In this document: positions 1 through 8,461 of the stretch, piece by piece
Layout of the letters: every line of letters starts with the position of its first letter
Numbering within the stretch: the first letter of the stretch is position 1
Origin: Halomonas korlensis
GTDB taxonomy: Bacteria; Pseudomonadota; Gammaproteobacteria; Pseudomonadales; Halomonadaceae
Length of the DNA: 64,000 bases
NCBI RefSeq assembly: GCF_900116705.1
Contig: NZ_FPBP01000007.1
Location: forward strand, 1-64,000
Direction: 5' to 3'
Program-made: the position numbers and the translations under genes
Notes under the pieces: generated by a model
Databases searched by the model: none
What the model saw: only the letters and a program-made list of their open reading frames with translations
What the model was told of the DNA's origin: nothing

Positions 1-3
1 AGA

Positions 4-77
4 ATCGAGTAGGAGGGGGAATTGCTTCCCCCGTCCTCTCACACCACCGTACGTACGGTTCCGTATACGGCGGTTCA
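4..77 (-). ncRNA. Group II intron domains V and VI
   Basis: Read on the minus strand, 76 to 43 forms a 34-nt hairpin starting GAACCGCCGTATACGG and closing GTACGTACGGTGG, which matches domain V, the catalytic RNA core. It is followed by a G-rich/C-rich hairpin (about 38 to 12) ending in CTCCTACTCGAT. The unpaired A in CCTACTC is the likely branch point of domain VI. The reverse transcriptase stop codon (75-77) touches the start of domain V. Confidence 0.82.
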
Positions 78-1484
78 TGAAGAACGAGTAAGCCCTCTCA
101 CCGTTTCGAGTACCGAGATCAGGCCCCACTGGTCAAACCACTTCCGCGGCAAGGCCTGATTCATGTGCGAGGCACCCGCATTCCACCAAGGGCCTCGCCC
201 GTTTCCCGCTGACTTCCACGCACGGTGTGCCTCCAGACCTAGCGCCTGTAGTTTGCGGCGTCGGGTCCCCGGACGTTTCCACTGCCGCCAGAGCAGGCAG
301 CGCAGCCGGCGGCGTATCCATCGATCCAGCACTTCCAGTGGGCGTTTCACATCGACGAGGGAGAAGTAGCTGGCCCAGCCCCTCAGGACCGGGGTCAGCG
401 CTTCGATGACCCGTCGGAGGTGACGCCCCCTGCCGCGCCTCAGGATCTCGCGGACACGCTGCATCAGGCGCCGCAGACTGGTCTTGGCCAGGCTCAGCCG
501 TGGCTGTTTGTGCCGGGTCAGCGTGTAGCCCAGATACCCTCGGTGCCAGGGGCGAGCCACTGCACTCTTGGCACGATTGACCGTGAGCCGAAGTGAGTTC
601 TCGAGAAAAGCACTCAGGCTGGCCATGACGCGCTCGCCCGCCCGCCGACTCCTGACATACACCTGCACGTCATCGGCGTAGCGGCAGAAGCGGTGGCCCC
701 GACGTTCCAGTTCCTTGTCCACGTCGTCCAGCAGGATATTCGCCAGTAGCGGACTCAGCGGTCCGCCCTGGGGCGTTCCCTGCCGGCGTGGCGCGGCCAG
801 ACCCTCCTGGAACATCCCGGCTTCCAGATAGCGGCGGATCAAGCGCAGCACCCGCTTGTCACGGACGCGGCACGCGACCCGCGCCATCAGCAGGTCATGG
901 TTCACCCGGTCGAAGAAGGCTTTCAGGTCGAGGTCGACCACCCAGCGGTGGCCGGCGCCAACATGGGCCTTCATGGCCGAGACGGCCTGCTGGGCGCTGC
1001 GCTTCGGGCGGTAGCCATAGCTCGATTCGGAAAAGTCCGGATCGAAGATCGGCGTCAGCACCTGCAGCAGCGCCTGCTGGATCAGCCGGTCGGTGACCGT
1101 GGGAATGCCGAGCTGCCGCGTCCCGCCTTTTGGCTTGGGGATCGCGACGGCTCGGACCGGGCTGGGGTGGTACTCACCGGCCAACAGCCGCTCGCGCAGC
1201 GTCGGCCATTGCTGTTTCAGGTGGTCAGCCAACTGGTGCACCGTCATGCCGTCGGCACCCGGTGCACCTTTATTGGCGACCACCCGATGGTAAGCCCGCG
1301 CCATGTTGGCCTTCTCTACCACGGTCTCCATGAGCGGGGCGGGCTCCGCTTTCGTCCACGATGCCGACGCCGGGACCGTCTCGACGCCCACCGGCCGGGA
1401 CTCGGGGTTCCGCCCCTGCCCCTCTGGGTGGGTGACGGTATCAGCGTCACTTGCTGTCTTCACGATCGATCCTCGAGACGTCAT
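75..1484 (-). CDS. ltrA: Group II intron reverse transcriptase/maturase
   Basis: Multifunctional intron-encoded protein (469 aa) that assists splicing and copies the intron into DNA at the target. The RT palm shows the catalytic YADD motif around residue 269, with [15 protein letters not shown] just before it and the fingers motif [12 protein letters not shown] near residue 70. The thumb/maturase region follows. The C-terminus carries the class C signature [14 protein letters not shown] and ends without a DNA-binding/HNH endonuclease domain, as expected for class C. The ATG at 1484 is preceded by an unusually long N-terminal leader of about 50 residues before the conserved [10 protein letters not shown], so a shorter product is possible. 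The frame is intact, so the element may be active. Confidence 0.95.
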   Translation of the reverse strand: MTSRGSIVKTASDADTVTHPEGQGRNPESRPVGVETVPASASWTKAEPAPLMETVVEKANMARAYHRVVANKGAPGADGMTVHQLADHLKQQWPTLRERLLAGEYHPSPVRAVAIPKPKGGTRQLGIPTVTDRLIQQALLQVLTPIFDPDFSESSYGYRPKRSAQQAVSAMKAHVGAGHRWVVDLDLKAFFDRVNHDLLMARVACRVRDKRVLRLIRRYLEAGMFQEGLAAPRRQGTPQGGPLSPLLANILLDDVDKELERRGHRFCRYADDVQVYVRSRRAGERVMASLSAFLENSLRLTVNRAKSAVARPWHRGYLGYTLTRHKQPRLSLAKTSLRRLMQRVREILRRGRGRHLRRVIEALTPVLRGWASYFSLVDVKRPLEVLDRWIRRRLRCLLWRQWKRPGTRRRKLQALGLEAHRAWKSAGNGRGPWWNAGASHMNQALPRKWFDQWGLISVLETVRGLTRSS

Positions 1485-1929
1485 CGCCTACTCGCGGTTC
1501 TTCATGTTCGGCCCTTGGTGCCGCGGTGAACCGGCACTTACTATGGCCTCTGCTGACGTCTGGTGGCCCATCCCGTCGCCTCTCGACGTCGGTAGCACCA
1601 TGGCAGACCACCAGACCTCCCAGGGTAAGACGCGCGACCTTCCCGCTTATGCCTGTCGGATTTACGTCACGACGTTCCGTGCAAGTATCGGGCTTTGGTG
1701 ATCAATGCCACCTCGCCCCGCCATGCCGCCTCGTATCCGCTTCCTGTTCGTCAGGCCAGCGTTTTGCCTCGGGCTGCCTTCAGATTCCCCCTCGCGGGAG
1801 ACACCCTTGCCGTCGGCTAGCACTTCCCCTTGCCGGGCGTGCAGGGGACTTTCACCCCCAAGTCATCCCGAGGCACCACCCTCGGGAACAGCGCCGTCAG
1901 GCGCCACGCGCCATGCCTGGCGCACACCG

Positions 1930-1957
1930 AAAAAAAACCCGCATCACTGCGGGTTTT
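1930..1957 (-). terminator. Intrinsic terminator of grxD, used as intron target
   Basis: On the minus strand a stem CCCGCA/TGCGGG with a 4-nt loop (1938-1953) is extended by flanking A/T pairs and followed by a run of eight Ts (1930-1937). It lies 27 nt after the grxD stop. The group II intron begins 5 nt further on, so transcription of grxD should still terminate normally. Confidence 0.88.
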
Positions 1958-1983
1958 CTCTGCGCTTGAAGCGGTTGCCGATA

Positions 1984-2340
1984 TCAGGCGTCCTTGCTCG
2001 CGCTTTCCTCGTTGACCTGTGACCGAGCGGCGGCTTGCTTGACCAAGGTCTCGAGCTCGCCGTTCTCGTACATCTCGACCACGATATCGCAACCACCGAC
2101 CAGCTCGCCTTCGACCCACAACTGCGGGAAGGTCGGCCAGTTACCGACCTTGGGCAGCTCGGCACGAATGTCGGGGTTGTCGAGGATGTTGACGAAGGCA
2201 AAACGCTCGCCACAGGACATCAAGGCCTGGACGGTCTGGGCCGAGAAGCCGCACTGGGGCAGCTGGGGCGTTCCCTTCATGTAGATCAGGATAGGATTCT
2301 CGCCGATCTGGCGCTGAATGTTCTCGACGGTAGTACTCAT
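1984..2340 (-). CDS. grxD: Monothiol glutaredoxin Grx4
   Basis: Cytoplasmic monothiol glutaredoxin of 118 aa that carries [2Fe-2S] clusters with glutathione (and BolA partners) for Fe-S trafficking and iron sensing. The CGFS active site is at about residue 31, preceded by the conserved MKGTPQLPQ. WPTFPQLW and the GGCDI loop of the glutathione-binding site follow. The ATG at 2340 has a ribosome site AGGGAGA 5 nt upstream. A longer reading frame extends to 2553, but that upstream part is not family-like and was left out. The C-terminal tail after about residue 105 is variable and charged. The gene is divergent from argF. Confidence 0.95.
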   Translation of the reverse strand: MSTTVENIQRQIGENPILIYMKGTPQLPQCGFSAQTVQALMSCGERFAFVNILDNPDIRAELPKVGNWPTFPQLWVEGELVGGCDIVVEMYENGELETLVKQAAARSQVNEESASKDA

Positions 2341-2597
2341 GACATCTCCCTTTGGTTTCGCTTGTGGCCTTTGATGCGATGTCAGGCCATTCGTTTCGCT
2401 GAGGCGTTGCACTCGTATCATTTCTCTCCACCCGGCGCGTACATGCTCGTATATGGATGCTGGCGGGTGACGCATCAGTCCCGAGAAATAACCAAGCGCG
2501 GTAGTCAACCTTGCCGATAACGCCATTCTACTGATGCCGGGCGCGTTGCGCATCCCCCGGCGGCTGGCTACGATGGTCGTTTTTCGTGGAGCACACC

Positions 2598-3533
2598 ATG
2601 GCCACTCGCCATTTCCTGACCCTGCTTGATCTCAGTCCGGAAGAGCTGCGCTATCTGATCCAGCGCGCGATCTCGATCAAGAATGGCCTGAAGACCCACG
2701 GCCCGTCCTATACGCCCTTCAGCAATCGTACGCTGGCGATGATCTTCGAGAAGTCCTCGACGCGCACCCGCGTCTCCTTCGAGACCGCCATGGCGCAGTT
2801 CGGCGGCCATGCATTGTTCCTCTCGCCGCGCGATACCCAGCTGGGTCGGGGCGAGCCTATTGGTGACACCGCACGCGTGCTTTCGGAAATGGTCGATGCG
2901 GTCATGGTGCGCACCTTCTCGCATGCCGGTCTCGAAACCTTCGCCGCTGCCAGCTCGGTACCGGTGATCAATGCCCTGACCGACGATTACCATCCCTGTC
3001 AGCTACTCGCCGATGTCATGACCTGGACCGAGAAGCGCGGCAACATCCGGGGGCGGACCGCGGTCTGGATCGGCGATGGCAACAACATGTGTCACTCCTG
3101 GATCAACGCCGCTCGGCAGTTCGATTTCCAGCTGCGCGTGTGCTGCCCAAGGGGCTACGAGCCGCGTCAGGACATTTTCGACGCCGCAGGCGACCGGGTG
3201 AGCGTTCTTCATGACCCGATGGCCGCAGTGGAGGGCGTCGACCTGGTGACTACCGATGTCTGGGCCTCCATGGGACAGGAAGAGGAACAGGCGAAGCGCG
3301 AAGCGGACTTCGCCGGCTTCCAGGTCACCGAGGCCATGCTCGACCGGGCCAGGTCGGACGTGATCTTCCTGCACTGCCTGCCGGCGCACCGCGGCGAGGA
3401 GATCAGCACGACCCTGCTCGACGACCCGCGTGCCGTAGTCTGGCAGGAGGCGGGGAACCGTCTTCACGCCCAGAAGGCGCTTCTGGAATTCCTGTTGCTG
3501 GGGCGTGTGGAGAGCTGGCCGACCCAGCAGTAG
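2598..3533 (+). CDS. argF: Ornithine carbamoyltransferase
   Basis: Catalyses carbamoyl phosphate + L-ornithine to L-citrulline in arginine biosynthesis; cytosolic trimer. It shows the carbamoyl-phosphate loop SSTRTR (about residue 52), HPCQ (about 132) and the ornithine-binding HCLPAHRG loop (about 264). The ATG at 2598 follows GTGGAG by 8 nt; an in-frame ATG at 2586 would add four residues and sits on the Shine-Dalgarno itself. Length of 311 aa is typical of the short bacterial class. It stands alone, divergent from grxD, with 257 bases between them where I could not pick a convincing promoter. The arginine operon context is absent. Confidence 0.95.
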   Translation: MATRHFLTLLDLSPEELRYLIQRAISIKNGLKTHGPSYTPFSNRTLAMIFEKSSTRTRVSFETAMAQFGGHALFLSPRDTQLGRGEPIGDTARVLSEMVDAVMVRTFSHAGLETFAAASSVPVINALTDDYHPCQLLADVMTWTEKRGNIRGRTAVWIGDGNNMCHSWINAARQFDFQLRVCCPRGYEPRQDIFDAAGDRVSVLHDPMAAVEGVDLVTTDVWASMGQEEEQAKREADFAGFQVTEAMLDRARSDVIFLHCLPAHRGEEISTTLLDDPRAVVWQEAGNRLHAQKALLEFLLLGRVESWPTQQ

Positions 3534-3536
3534 ACC

Positions 3537-3565
3537 TTGGTCTAACGCCACCTTCGTAGTATAAT
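3537..3565 (+). promoter_or_regulatory. Sigma70 promoter for the 101-aa unknown gene
   Basis: TTGGTC (3537-3542), a 17-nt spacer and a perfect TATAAT (3560-3565). Transcription would begin near 3572, about 30 nt before the ATG at 3604. It starts just after the argF stop codon, so the small gene has its own strong promoter rather than depending on argF. Confidence 0.75.
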
Positions 3566-3603
3566 GCGTCGCAGCATATGTTATGCATGAGGAGCGGCGG
3601 CAC

Positions 3604-3909
3604 ATGACGATCACTAGCACCACCCGGACCGGTATGCAGCGCAGTCTCCGCCAATGTCTTTCCCGCATGGCGGCCCTGCTCTATCAGCACGGCCACGTGC
3701 TTGAAACGGTGACGATTTCCCATCGCGGTCTCGACCGCGCCACGATCGACGAGCTCGAAACGGCCTCTGCCGACTGGCACATCTGCCAGCGGATCCTCGA
3801 GCAGAGCGAATCCGCTTTCTTCAACGAGCATGATCGTTTCGTACTCACCGAGTTGGGCCGCGAGTTGCTCTTCGACATGTTCGGCGAAGGGGCTGCGGAC
3901 TGCGCCTGA
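3604..3909 (+). CDS. Uncharacterised 101-aa protein
   Basis: I do not recognise a family. The ATG at 3604 is chosen because GAGGAG lies about 10 nt upstream; an ATG at 3583 would overlap that site. The product is soluble, with an Arg-rich N-terminus (TRTGMQRSLRQCLSRM), a predicted helical middle, and acidic helices around DELETASADWHICQRILEQ and VLTELGRELLFDMFGEG. There is no signal peptide or membrane segment. It has two cysteines before residue 75 and one at the penultimate position. Coding is supported by the ribosome site, a near-consensus promoter 40 nt upstream and normal GC-rich codon use. It is convergent with the ABC exporter. Confidence 0.7.
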   Translation: MTITSTTRTGMQRSLRQCLSRMAALLYQHGHVLETVTISHRGLDRATIDELETASADWHICQRILEQSESAFFNEHDRFVLTELGRELLFDMFGEGAADCA

Positions 3910-3980
3910 GCGGTACCCAACCAGTCCATTCGCCACATCGTACTGGTGACCGCGCAGTCTCGCGGATTGCCGGCAAGCCA

Positions 3981-5918
3981 TCACGGCTCGGCACGCACCT
4001 CCCGCTCGCTTTCGATGTCCTGCCCGAGAAAGCCACCCGATTGGCGTCGCCAGAGAGCCGCGTAAAGTCCATTTCGCGACAGCAATTCGCGATGCGTGCC
4101 GCTTTCGACGATACGCCCCGCATCGATCACTACCAGACGGTCGAGCATGGCGATGGTCGAGAGGCGATGGGCGATGGCAATCACCGTCTTGCCTTCCATC
4201 AACGTGTAGAGCTGCTCCTGGATCGCCGCCTCCACCTCGGAATCCAGCGCCGAGGTCGCCTCGTCCAGTACCAGGATCGGCGCGTTCTTGAGCAGCACGC
4301 GGGCGATGGCGATACGTTGCCGCTGACCGCCGGAGAGCTTGACGCCACGCTCGCCGACATGGGCATCCAGTCCACGCCGCCCCTCGAGATCGACGAGCGA
4401 CTCGATGAAGGTATCGGCATGGGCACGGCGCACCGCCTCGCGAATCGCCTCCTCGCTTGCATCGGGACTGCCGTAGCGAATGTTGTCGCGTACCGAGCGA
4501 TGCAGCAGTGATGTATCCTGGGTCACCATGCCGATGTGGCGGCGCAGCGACTCCTGGGTGACCCCGGCGATGTCCTGGCCGTCGATCAGAATGCGCCCGC
4601 CCTGAAGATCGAAGAACCGCAGCAACAGATTGGCCAGGGTCGACTTGCCCGCCCCCGAGCGTCCGATCAACCCCACCTTCTCGCCGGGCGCGATGGTCAG
4701 GCTCAAGCCATCGAAGACATGCTCTACTTCGCCATCATGGTCTGCCTCGTCATCATGACCTCCCCTGTTATCATGATCCGCATAATGGAAACGCAGCGCC
4801 TCGAAGCGAATCTCACCCCGCGTCACGCGCAGCTTGCCGGCATCGGGGCTGTCCTGAACCGCCGGCGTCCGGGCAATAGTATTGATGCCATCCTGCACGG
4901 TGCCGATATTCTCGAACAGGCTCGCCACTTCCCAGAGGATCCAGTTGGACATGAAGCGGATGCGCATCACCAGCGCAATCGCCACCGCGATGATCCCGAG
5001 TGAGACCGCCTCCAGGTACCAGGCCCCGATGGCCATGCCCGCCACCGCGGCCAGCAACAAGGCGTTGAGTAGGGTCAAACTCACCGTCAGTTTCGTGGCC
5101 AGGCGCATCTGGCGGTGCACGGTGGTCATGAAGATTTCCATGGCATCGCGGGCATAGGCCTGCTCGCGCCGGGTGTCAGCAAACAGCTTGATGGTCTGGA
5201 TATTGCTGTAGCTGTCGACGATCCGCCCGGTCATCATCGCCCGGGCGTCGGCCTGGGCCATGGACACCGCTCGCAGTCGCGGTACGAAATACCCCATGAT
5301 GGCCGCGTAACCCGCCAGCCAAACCACCAGCGGCAGCATCAGCCAGGGCTCGGCCTGCCCCATCAGCAACATGGCGCCGGCGAAGTAGACGATCACATAG
5401 ACCATCAGGTCCATGAGTTTCATCACCGTCTCGCGGATCGCCAGCGCCGTCTGCATCACCTTCTGGGAGACCCGGCCGGCGAATTCGTCCTGATAAAACG
5501 CCAGGCTCTGCCCGAGCATATGGCGATGCGCCAACCAGCGCCCGATCATTGGGTAATTGCCGAAGATGCTCTGATGCGTCACCAGCGACTGCAGTAACGT
5601 CAGAAGTGGCAGGCCGATTACCACCAGCGCCGCCATGCCTGCCAACCGCCAGCCGTATTCATCAACGAAGCCTTCGCGCTCGGCCCTCGATAGCCAGTCC
5701 ACGAGCTCGCCCATGTAATGAAAGAACAGCACTTCGGCCGCCGATACCATGGCAGTGAACAGCGACATGGCGATCAACAGCGGCAACACGGGACGCGAGA
5801 AATGCAGAATGAAGGGCAAAAGCCCCCGCGGCGGCGTACCGGGCTCGCCCAGGGGATAGGGGTCCACCAGGGTCTCGAAGGCACGGAACAGCCGATCGGC
5901 CATGTTGTCCGCTTTCAT
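3981..5918 (-). CDS. ABC exporter, fused permease-ATPase (MsbA/multidrug type)
   Basis: Half-size ABC exporter of 645 aa: an N-terminal six-helix transmembrane domain (about residues 40-340) fused to an ATPase domain. Walker A GRSGAGKST, signature LSGGQRQRIAIAR, Walker B ILVLDEATSALD and the H-loop AIAHRLST are all intact, so it should work as a homodimer. Unusual is a His/Asp-rich insert of about 20 residues (about 377-397) between the A-loop tyrosine region and the first ATPase strand. The substrate cannot be told from sequence (lipid, drug or peptide). The start at 5918 is uncertain; a second ATG lies five codons later. The gene is monocistronic and convergent with the upstream unknown gene. 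Confidence 0.9.
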   Translation of the reverse strand: MKADNMADRLFRAFETLVDPYPLGEPGTPPRGLLPFILHFSRPVLPLLIAMSLFTAMVSAAEVLFFHYMGELVDWLSRAEREGFVDEYGWRLAGMAALVVIGLPLLTLLQSLVTHQSIFGNYPMIGRWLAHRHMLGQSLAFYQDEFAGRVSQKVMQTALAIRETVMKLMDLMVYVIVYFAGAMLLMGQAEPWLMLPLVVWLAGYAAIMGYFVPRLRAVSMAQADARAMMTGRIVDSYSNIQTIKLFADTRREQAYARDAMEIFMTTVHRQMRLATKLTVSLTLLNALLLAAVAGMAIGAWYLEAVSLGIIAVAIALVMRIRFMSNWILWEVASLFENIGTVQDGINTIARTPAVQDSPDAGKLRVTRGEIRFEALRFHYADHDNRGGHDDEADHDGEVEHVFDGLSLTIAPGEKVGLIGRSGAGKSTLANLLLRFFDLQGGRILIDGQDIAGVTQESLRRHIGMVTQDTSLLHRSVRDNIRYGSPDASEEAIREAVRRAHADTFIESLVDLEGRRGLDAHVGERGVKLSGGQRQRIAIARVLLKNAPILVLDEATSALDSEVEAAIQEQLYTLMEGKTVIAIAHRLSTIAMLDRLVVIDAGRIVESGTHRELLSRNGLYAALWRRQSGGFLGQDIESEREVRAEP

Positions 5919-6012
5919 CCCGACGACTCCACTTGAAAAGTCAGCTCGATGCTCGGAACGATAGCCGGTTTCTCCCTCATCCGTGTCCTGGCCTCGGCCC
6001 TGGCGGGCCGGG

Positions 6013-6234
6013 TTACGGAGCCTCGTAGGGCCGGGCCCGTATCCCGTCCGGCTCGTGTCGATTGAGGATCTCTTCCGCCTCCGGTTGCGATGTCTCGGGG
6101 ACGATCACCTTGACCTCGTTGGTGTTCTTGTCGAGAAACAGCTTCTCCCGGGGAAAGCCCTCGGAGATCAGCTCATCGTAAGCGTTGGCGGCCTTGTCGA
6201 TGCTGCCATAGGCAGCCGTAACGGTCTGTGTCAT
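6013..6234 (-). CDS. Small general-stress-like protein
   Basis: A 73-aa cytosolic protein. The pattern AYGSIDKAANAYDELISEGFPREKL followed by a short strand-rich part (VKVIVPET) and EAEEILNRH resembles the half-domain of general-stress/DUF1269-like proteins that begin with a beta strand and an 'aliphatic-Y-D-L' helix; I regard this as a weak family assignment. The ATG at 6234 has GGAGAG 5 nt upstream; a GTG four codons earlier is less likely because it overlaps that site. No signal peptide. It stands alone before a perfect 8-bp inverted repeat (6264-6283). Confidence 0.68.
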   Translation of the reverse strand: MTQTVTAAYGSIDKAANAYDELISEGFPREKLFLDKNTNEVKVIVPETSQPEAEEILNRHEPDGIRARPYEAP

Positions 6235-6246
6235 GACACTCTCCAC

Positions 6247-6572
6247 AACAGGTTATGGACTCACCGATACCGGATGGTATCGGGACGAGACGAGAAGGAC
6301 ACCCCCTTCCCCTGCCTCCAGTGTAGTTATAACTGCTCCCCTGCCACCGTTTACCCGAGCAGCGGCGCGCGGACCCGATCAAGCCTTCACCATGCAAGAC
6401 AGGCGCAAGCAGACCCGATGACTATGCTGGGGAGACATGCATTCATGAGGCTATGGCGTATGAAGCGACGCCGCAAGAGCCGCTCAAGATGACTGTGATA
6501 GCCTAACCACGCTAATCAACTCCCCTTTTTATCCTCTCCCCTACGCTCTTCCAGCTTTTCAAGGACAGTGTC
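6247..6572. other. 326-bp intergenic region between the small stress protein and ghrB
   Basis: No gene seen. It must contain divergent promoters for the small protein (minus) and ghrB (plus). Near the minus gene it holds the inverted repeat CCGATACC-GGAT-GGTATCGG (6264-6283). The rest is slightly less GC-rich than neighbouring genes (for example 6505-6545) but shows no hexamers that I would call a promoter. Confidence 0.5.
6264..6283. promoter_or_regulatory. Perfect inverted repeat upstream of the small stress protein
   Basis: CCGATACC (6264-6271), GGAT spacer, GGTATCGG (6276-6283). It is 30 nt upstream of the start codon at 6234, a position fitting either a dimeric regulator operator or a hairpin in the 5' untranslated region. 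No protein can be assigned. Confidence 0.45.
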
Positions 6573-7553
6573 ATGACCAAGCGCATCGTCGCGTTCAGCC
6601 GTCTCAAGCAACCCCAGCTCGACCAGTTACGCCAGGAGTTTCATGTCGACTACTTCGAACATCTCGATTCGACCGAGGACGCCACCTTCCGCGAGGCTCT
6701 TGGGAAGGCTCATGGGCTGATCGGCTCGAGCCTGAAGATTCCCGCCTCGCTCCTCGATGCGGCCCCCCATCTGGAAGCCATCGCCACCATCTCGGTGGGT
6801 TATGACAATTATCCGGTCGAAGAAATGACACGCCGGGGCATCCTGCTGTGCAATACCCCCGACGTGCTCACCGAGACCACCGCCGATACCGGCTTTTTAT
6901 TGATCATGGCCACGGCGCGGCGGGCGATCGAACTCGCCGAGTTCGTCAAGCGGGGTGACTGGCAGGCAGGCATCGGCGAGCCGCAATTCGGCAGCGATGT
7001 CCACGGCAAGACGCTTGGCATGGTCGGCATGGGGCGCATCGGGGCGGCCATCGCCAGGCGCGGCGCGCTGGGCTTCGACATGAAGGTACTGTATTCCAAC
7101 GCCTCGCCCAAGCCGGCCCTGGAAAGTGCTCTCGGCGCCGAGCGACGCGAGCTCGATGCCCTGCTCGCCGAATCTGACTTCGTCTGCGTCACCGTACCGC
7201 TCACACCCGAGACCGAGCACCTGTTCGGCGCCCGGGAATTCGCCTTGATGAAACCCTCGGCGATCTTCGTCAACATCTCACGCGGCAAGGTCGTCGATGA
7301 GCCATCGCTGATCGCGGCGTTGGAAAAAGGCGAGATCCACGCCGCCGGCCTCGATGTCTTCGAGCAGGAGCCCCTGTCGCCGGAATCGCCGCTGCCACAC
7401 ATGGCCAACGTCGTGGCGCTGCCGCATATCGGCTCGGCGACCCACGAAACCCGACTGGCCATGGCCCAGCGAGCGGTTGACAACATTCGCCTGGTCCTGA
7501 AGGGCAAACGCCCGATCAGCCTGGTCAACGAGGCTGCCTGGAGCCGGAAATAA
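6573..7553 (+). CDS. ghrB: 2-hydroxyacid dehydrogenase, GhrB-type (2-ketogluconate/glyoxylate/hydroxypyruvate reductase)
   Basis: NAD(P)H-dependent reductase of 2-oxo acids, 326 aa, D-isomer-specific 2-hydroxyacid dehydrogenase family. The Rossmann loop GMVGMGRIGAA lies near residue 150; the catalytic Arg is in NISRGKVVDE (about 236), the Glu in DVFEQEP (about 265) and the His in LPHIGSATHE (about 284). Substrate-pocket residues SVGYDNYP match GhrB/2-ketogluconate reductases. AAGGA precedes the ATG at a good distance. It opens the sugar-acid island and is followed by kduD after 117 bases. It could reduce 2-keto sugar acids or hydroxypyruvate produced by the neighbouring pathways. Confidence 0.88.
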   Translation: MTKRIVAFSRLKQPQLDQLRQEFHVDYFEHLDSTEDATFREALGKAHGLIGSSLKIPASLLDAAPHLEAIATISVGYDNYPVEEMTRRGILLCNTPDVLTETTADTGFLLIMATARRAIELAEFVKRGDWQAGIGEPQFGSDVHGKTLGMVGMGRIGAAIARRGALGFDMKVLYSNASPKPALESALGAERRELDALLAESDFVCVTVPLTPETEHLFGAREFALMKPSAIFVNISRGKVVDEPSLIAALEKGEIHAAGLDVFEQEPLSPESPLPHMANVVALPHIGSATHETRLAMAQRAVDNIRLVLKGKRPISLVNEAAWSRK

Positions 7554-7670
7554 CCCAGCGGCGGTGCCTGCTCTTGAAGCCGAGGCATCCGGCTGGATGC
7601 CCCTGACGACACAAGCCGTTCCGAGTGACCGTCTCGTAGGTCCGCCGCGTATGAGCAAAGGAGACCAACC

Positions 7671-8423
7671 ATGAATCGCTTTTCGCTGGAGGGCCAGGTG
7701 GCCATGGTCACTGGCTGCAACAAGGGACTCGGCCAGGCGATGGCCGTGGCCCTGGCGGGCGCAGGGGCCGATATCGTCGGCGTGAACCGTCGCCCGGCGC
7801 CCGAGACACGCGCCGCCGTGGAGGCGCAGGGGCGACGCTTTTTCGATGTCGAGGCCGCGCTCGGCAAGGACTCGCCCGCCGCTATCGTCGCACGCGCCCT
7901 CGACCAGGCCGGACAGCTGGATATCCTGGTCAACAACGCCGGCACCATCCGACGGGCGCCGGCGCTGGAATTTTCCGAAGCCGACTGGGATGAGGTCGTC
8001 GACGTCAACCTCAAGGCGGCGTTCTTCCTCGCCCAGCAGGTCGGGCGCCACCTGGTCGAGCGGCAGGCAGCGGGGCGAATCGTCAATATCGCATCAATAC
8101 TTTCCTTCCAGGGCGGTATCCGCGTGCCCTCGTATACCGCCAGCAAGAGCGGCCTGCTCGGCCTGACACGACTGTTGGCCAACGAGTGGGCGGCGTACGG
8201 GATCACCGTCAACGCCATCGCCCCTGGCTACATGGCCACGGACAACACCCAGGCCCTTCGCGACGATGAAACCCGCAGCGCGGAAATACTCGGGCGCATT
8301 CCCGCCGGGCGCTGGGGCACGCCGGACGACCTGGCCGGGGCCGTGGTCTTTCTCTGTTCCCCGGCGGCCGCCTACGTCAACGGCCACGCCCTGGCCGTGG
8401 ACGGTGGCTGGCTGGCCCGCTGA
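7671..8423 (+). CDS. kduD: 2-dehydro-3-deoxy-D-gluconate 5-dehydrogenase (KduD-type SDR)
   Basis: Classical short-chain dehydrogenase, 250 aa. In the pectin/unsaturated uronate route KduD converts 2,5-diketo-3-deoxygluconate to 2-keto-3-deoxygluconate. It has the coenzyme loop TGCNKGLG (about 14-21), NNAG (about 87), and the catalytic Ser/Tyr/Lys with YTASK (about 156). The N-terminus FSLEGQVAMVTG and the C-terminal GHALAVDGGWLAR match KduD/2-deoxygluconate 3-dehydrogenases. AAAGGAG precedes the ATG. Its usual partner KduI is not in the window. The stop codon sits in a 23-bp duplication shared with the convergent dehydratase gene. Confidence 0.82.
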   Translation: MNRFSLEGQVAMVTGCNKGLGQAMAVALAGAGADIVGVNRRPAPETRAAVEAQGRRFFDVEAALGKDSPAAIVARALDQAGQLDILVNNAGTIRRAPALEFSEADWDEVVDVNLKAAFFLAQQVGRHLVERQAAGRIVNIASILSFQGGIRVPSYTASKSGLLGLTRLLANEWAAYGITVNAIAPGYMATDNTQALRDDETRSAEILGRIPAGRWGTPDDLAGAVVFLCSPAAAYVNGHALAVDGGWLAR

Positions 8424-8461
8424 GGGCTCAGTAGTTGATCCGCTGAGGGCTCAGTGGTTAT
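8417..8461. repeat. Two-copy 23-bp tandem duplication at the kduD/dehydratase junction
   Basis: Copy 1 is 8417-8439 and copy 2 is 8440-8461, differing by one substitution and one deleted base. Each copy contains CTGAGGGCTCAG, a 5-bp inverted repeat. The kduD stop lies in copy 1 and the stop of the convergent dehydratase in copy 2, so the duplication separated two formerly closer stop codons. Confidence 0.85.

Larger units (their letters stand above)
4..1925 (-). mobile_element. Group II intron, bacterial class C type, apparently complete
   Basis: A self-splicing retroelement read on the minus strand. Its 5' end fits the GUGYG rule: the minus strand begins GTGCGCCAGGCATGG at 1925. Its 3' end (domain VI, then CTACTCGAT) is near position 4. 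It encloses a reverse transcriptase gene at 75-1484 and a domain V at 43-76. Its length of about 1.92 kb is normal for class C. The 5' exon is the terminator hairpin and T-run of grxD, the classical class C target. The 441 bases between 1485 and 1925 should form domains I-IV. Boundaries were set by eye, so they may shift by 1-2 nt (a GTGTG start at 1927 is the alternative). Confidence 0.88.

Noticed and set aside
1919..1927. GTGTG at 1923-1927 as alternative intron 5' end
   Set aside because: GTGCG at 1921-1925 fits better with the usual GTGCGCC start of such introns; a 2-nt shift cannot be excluded without folding.
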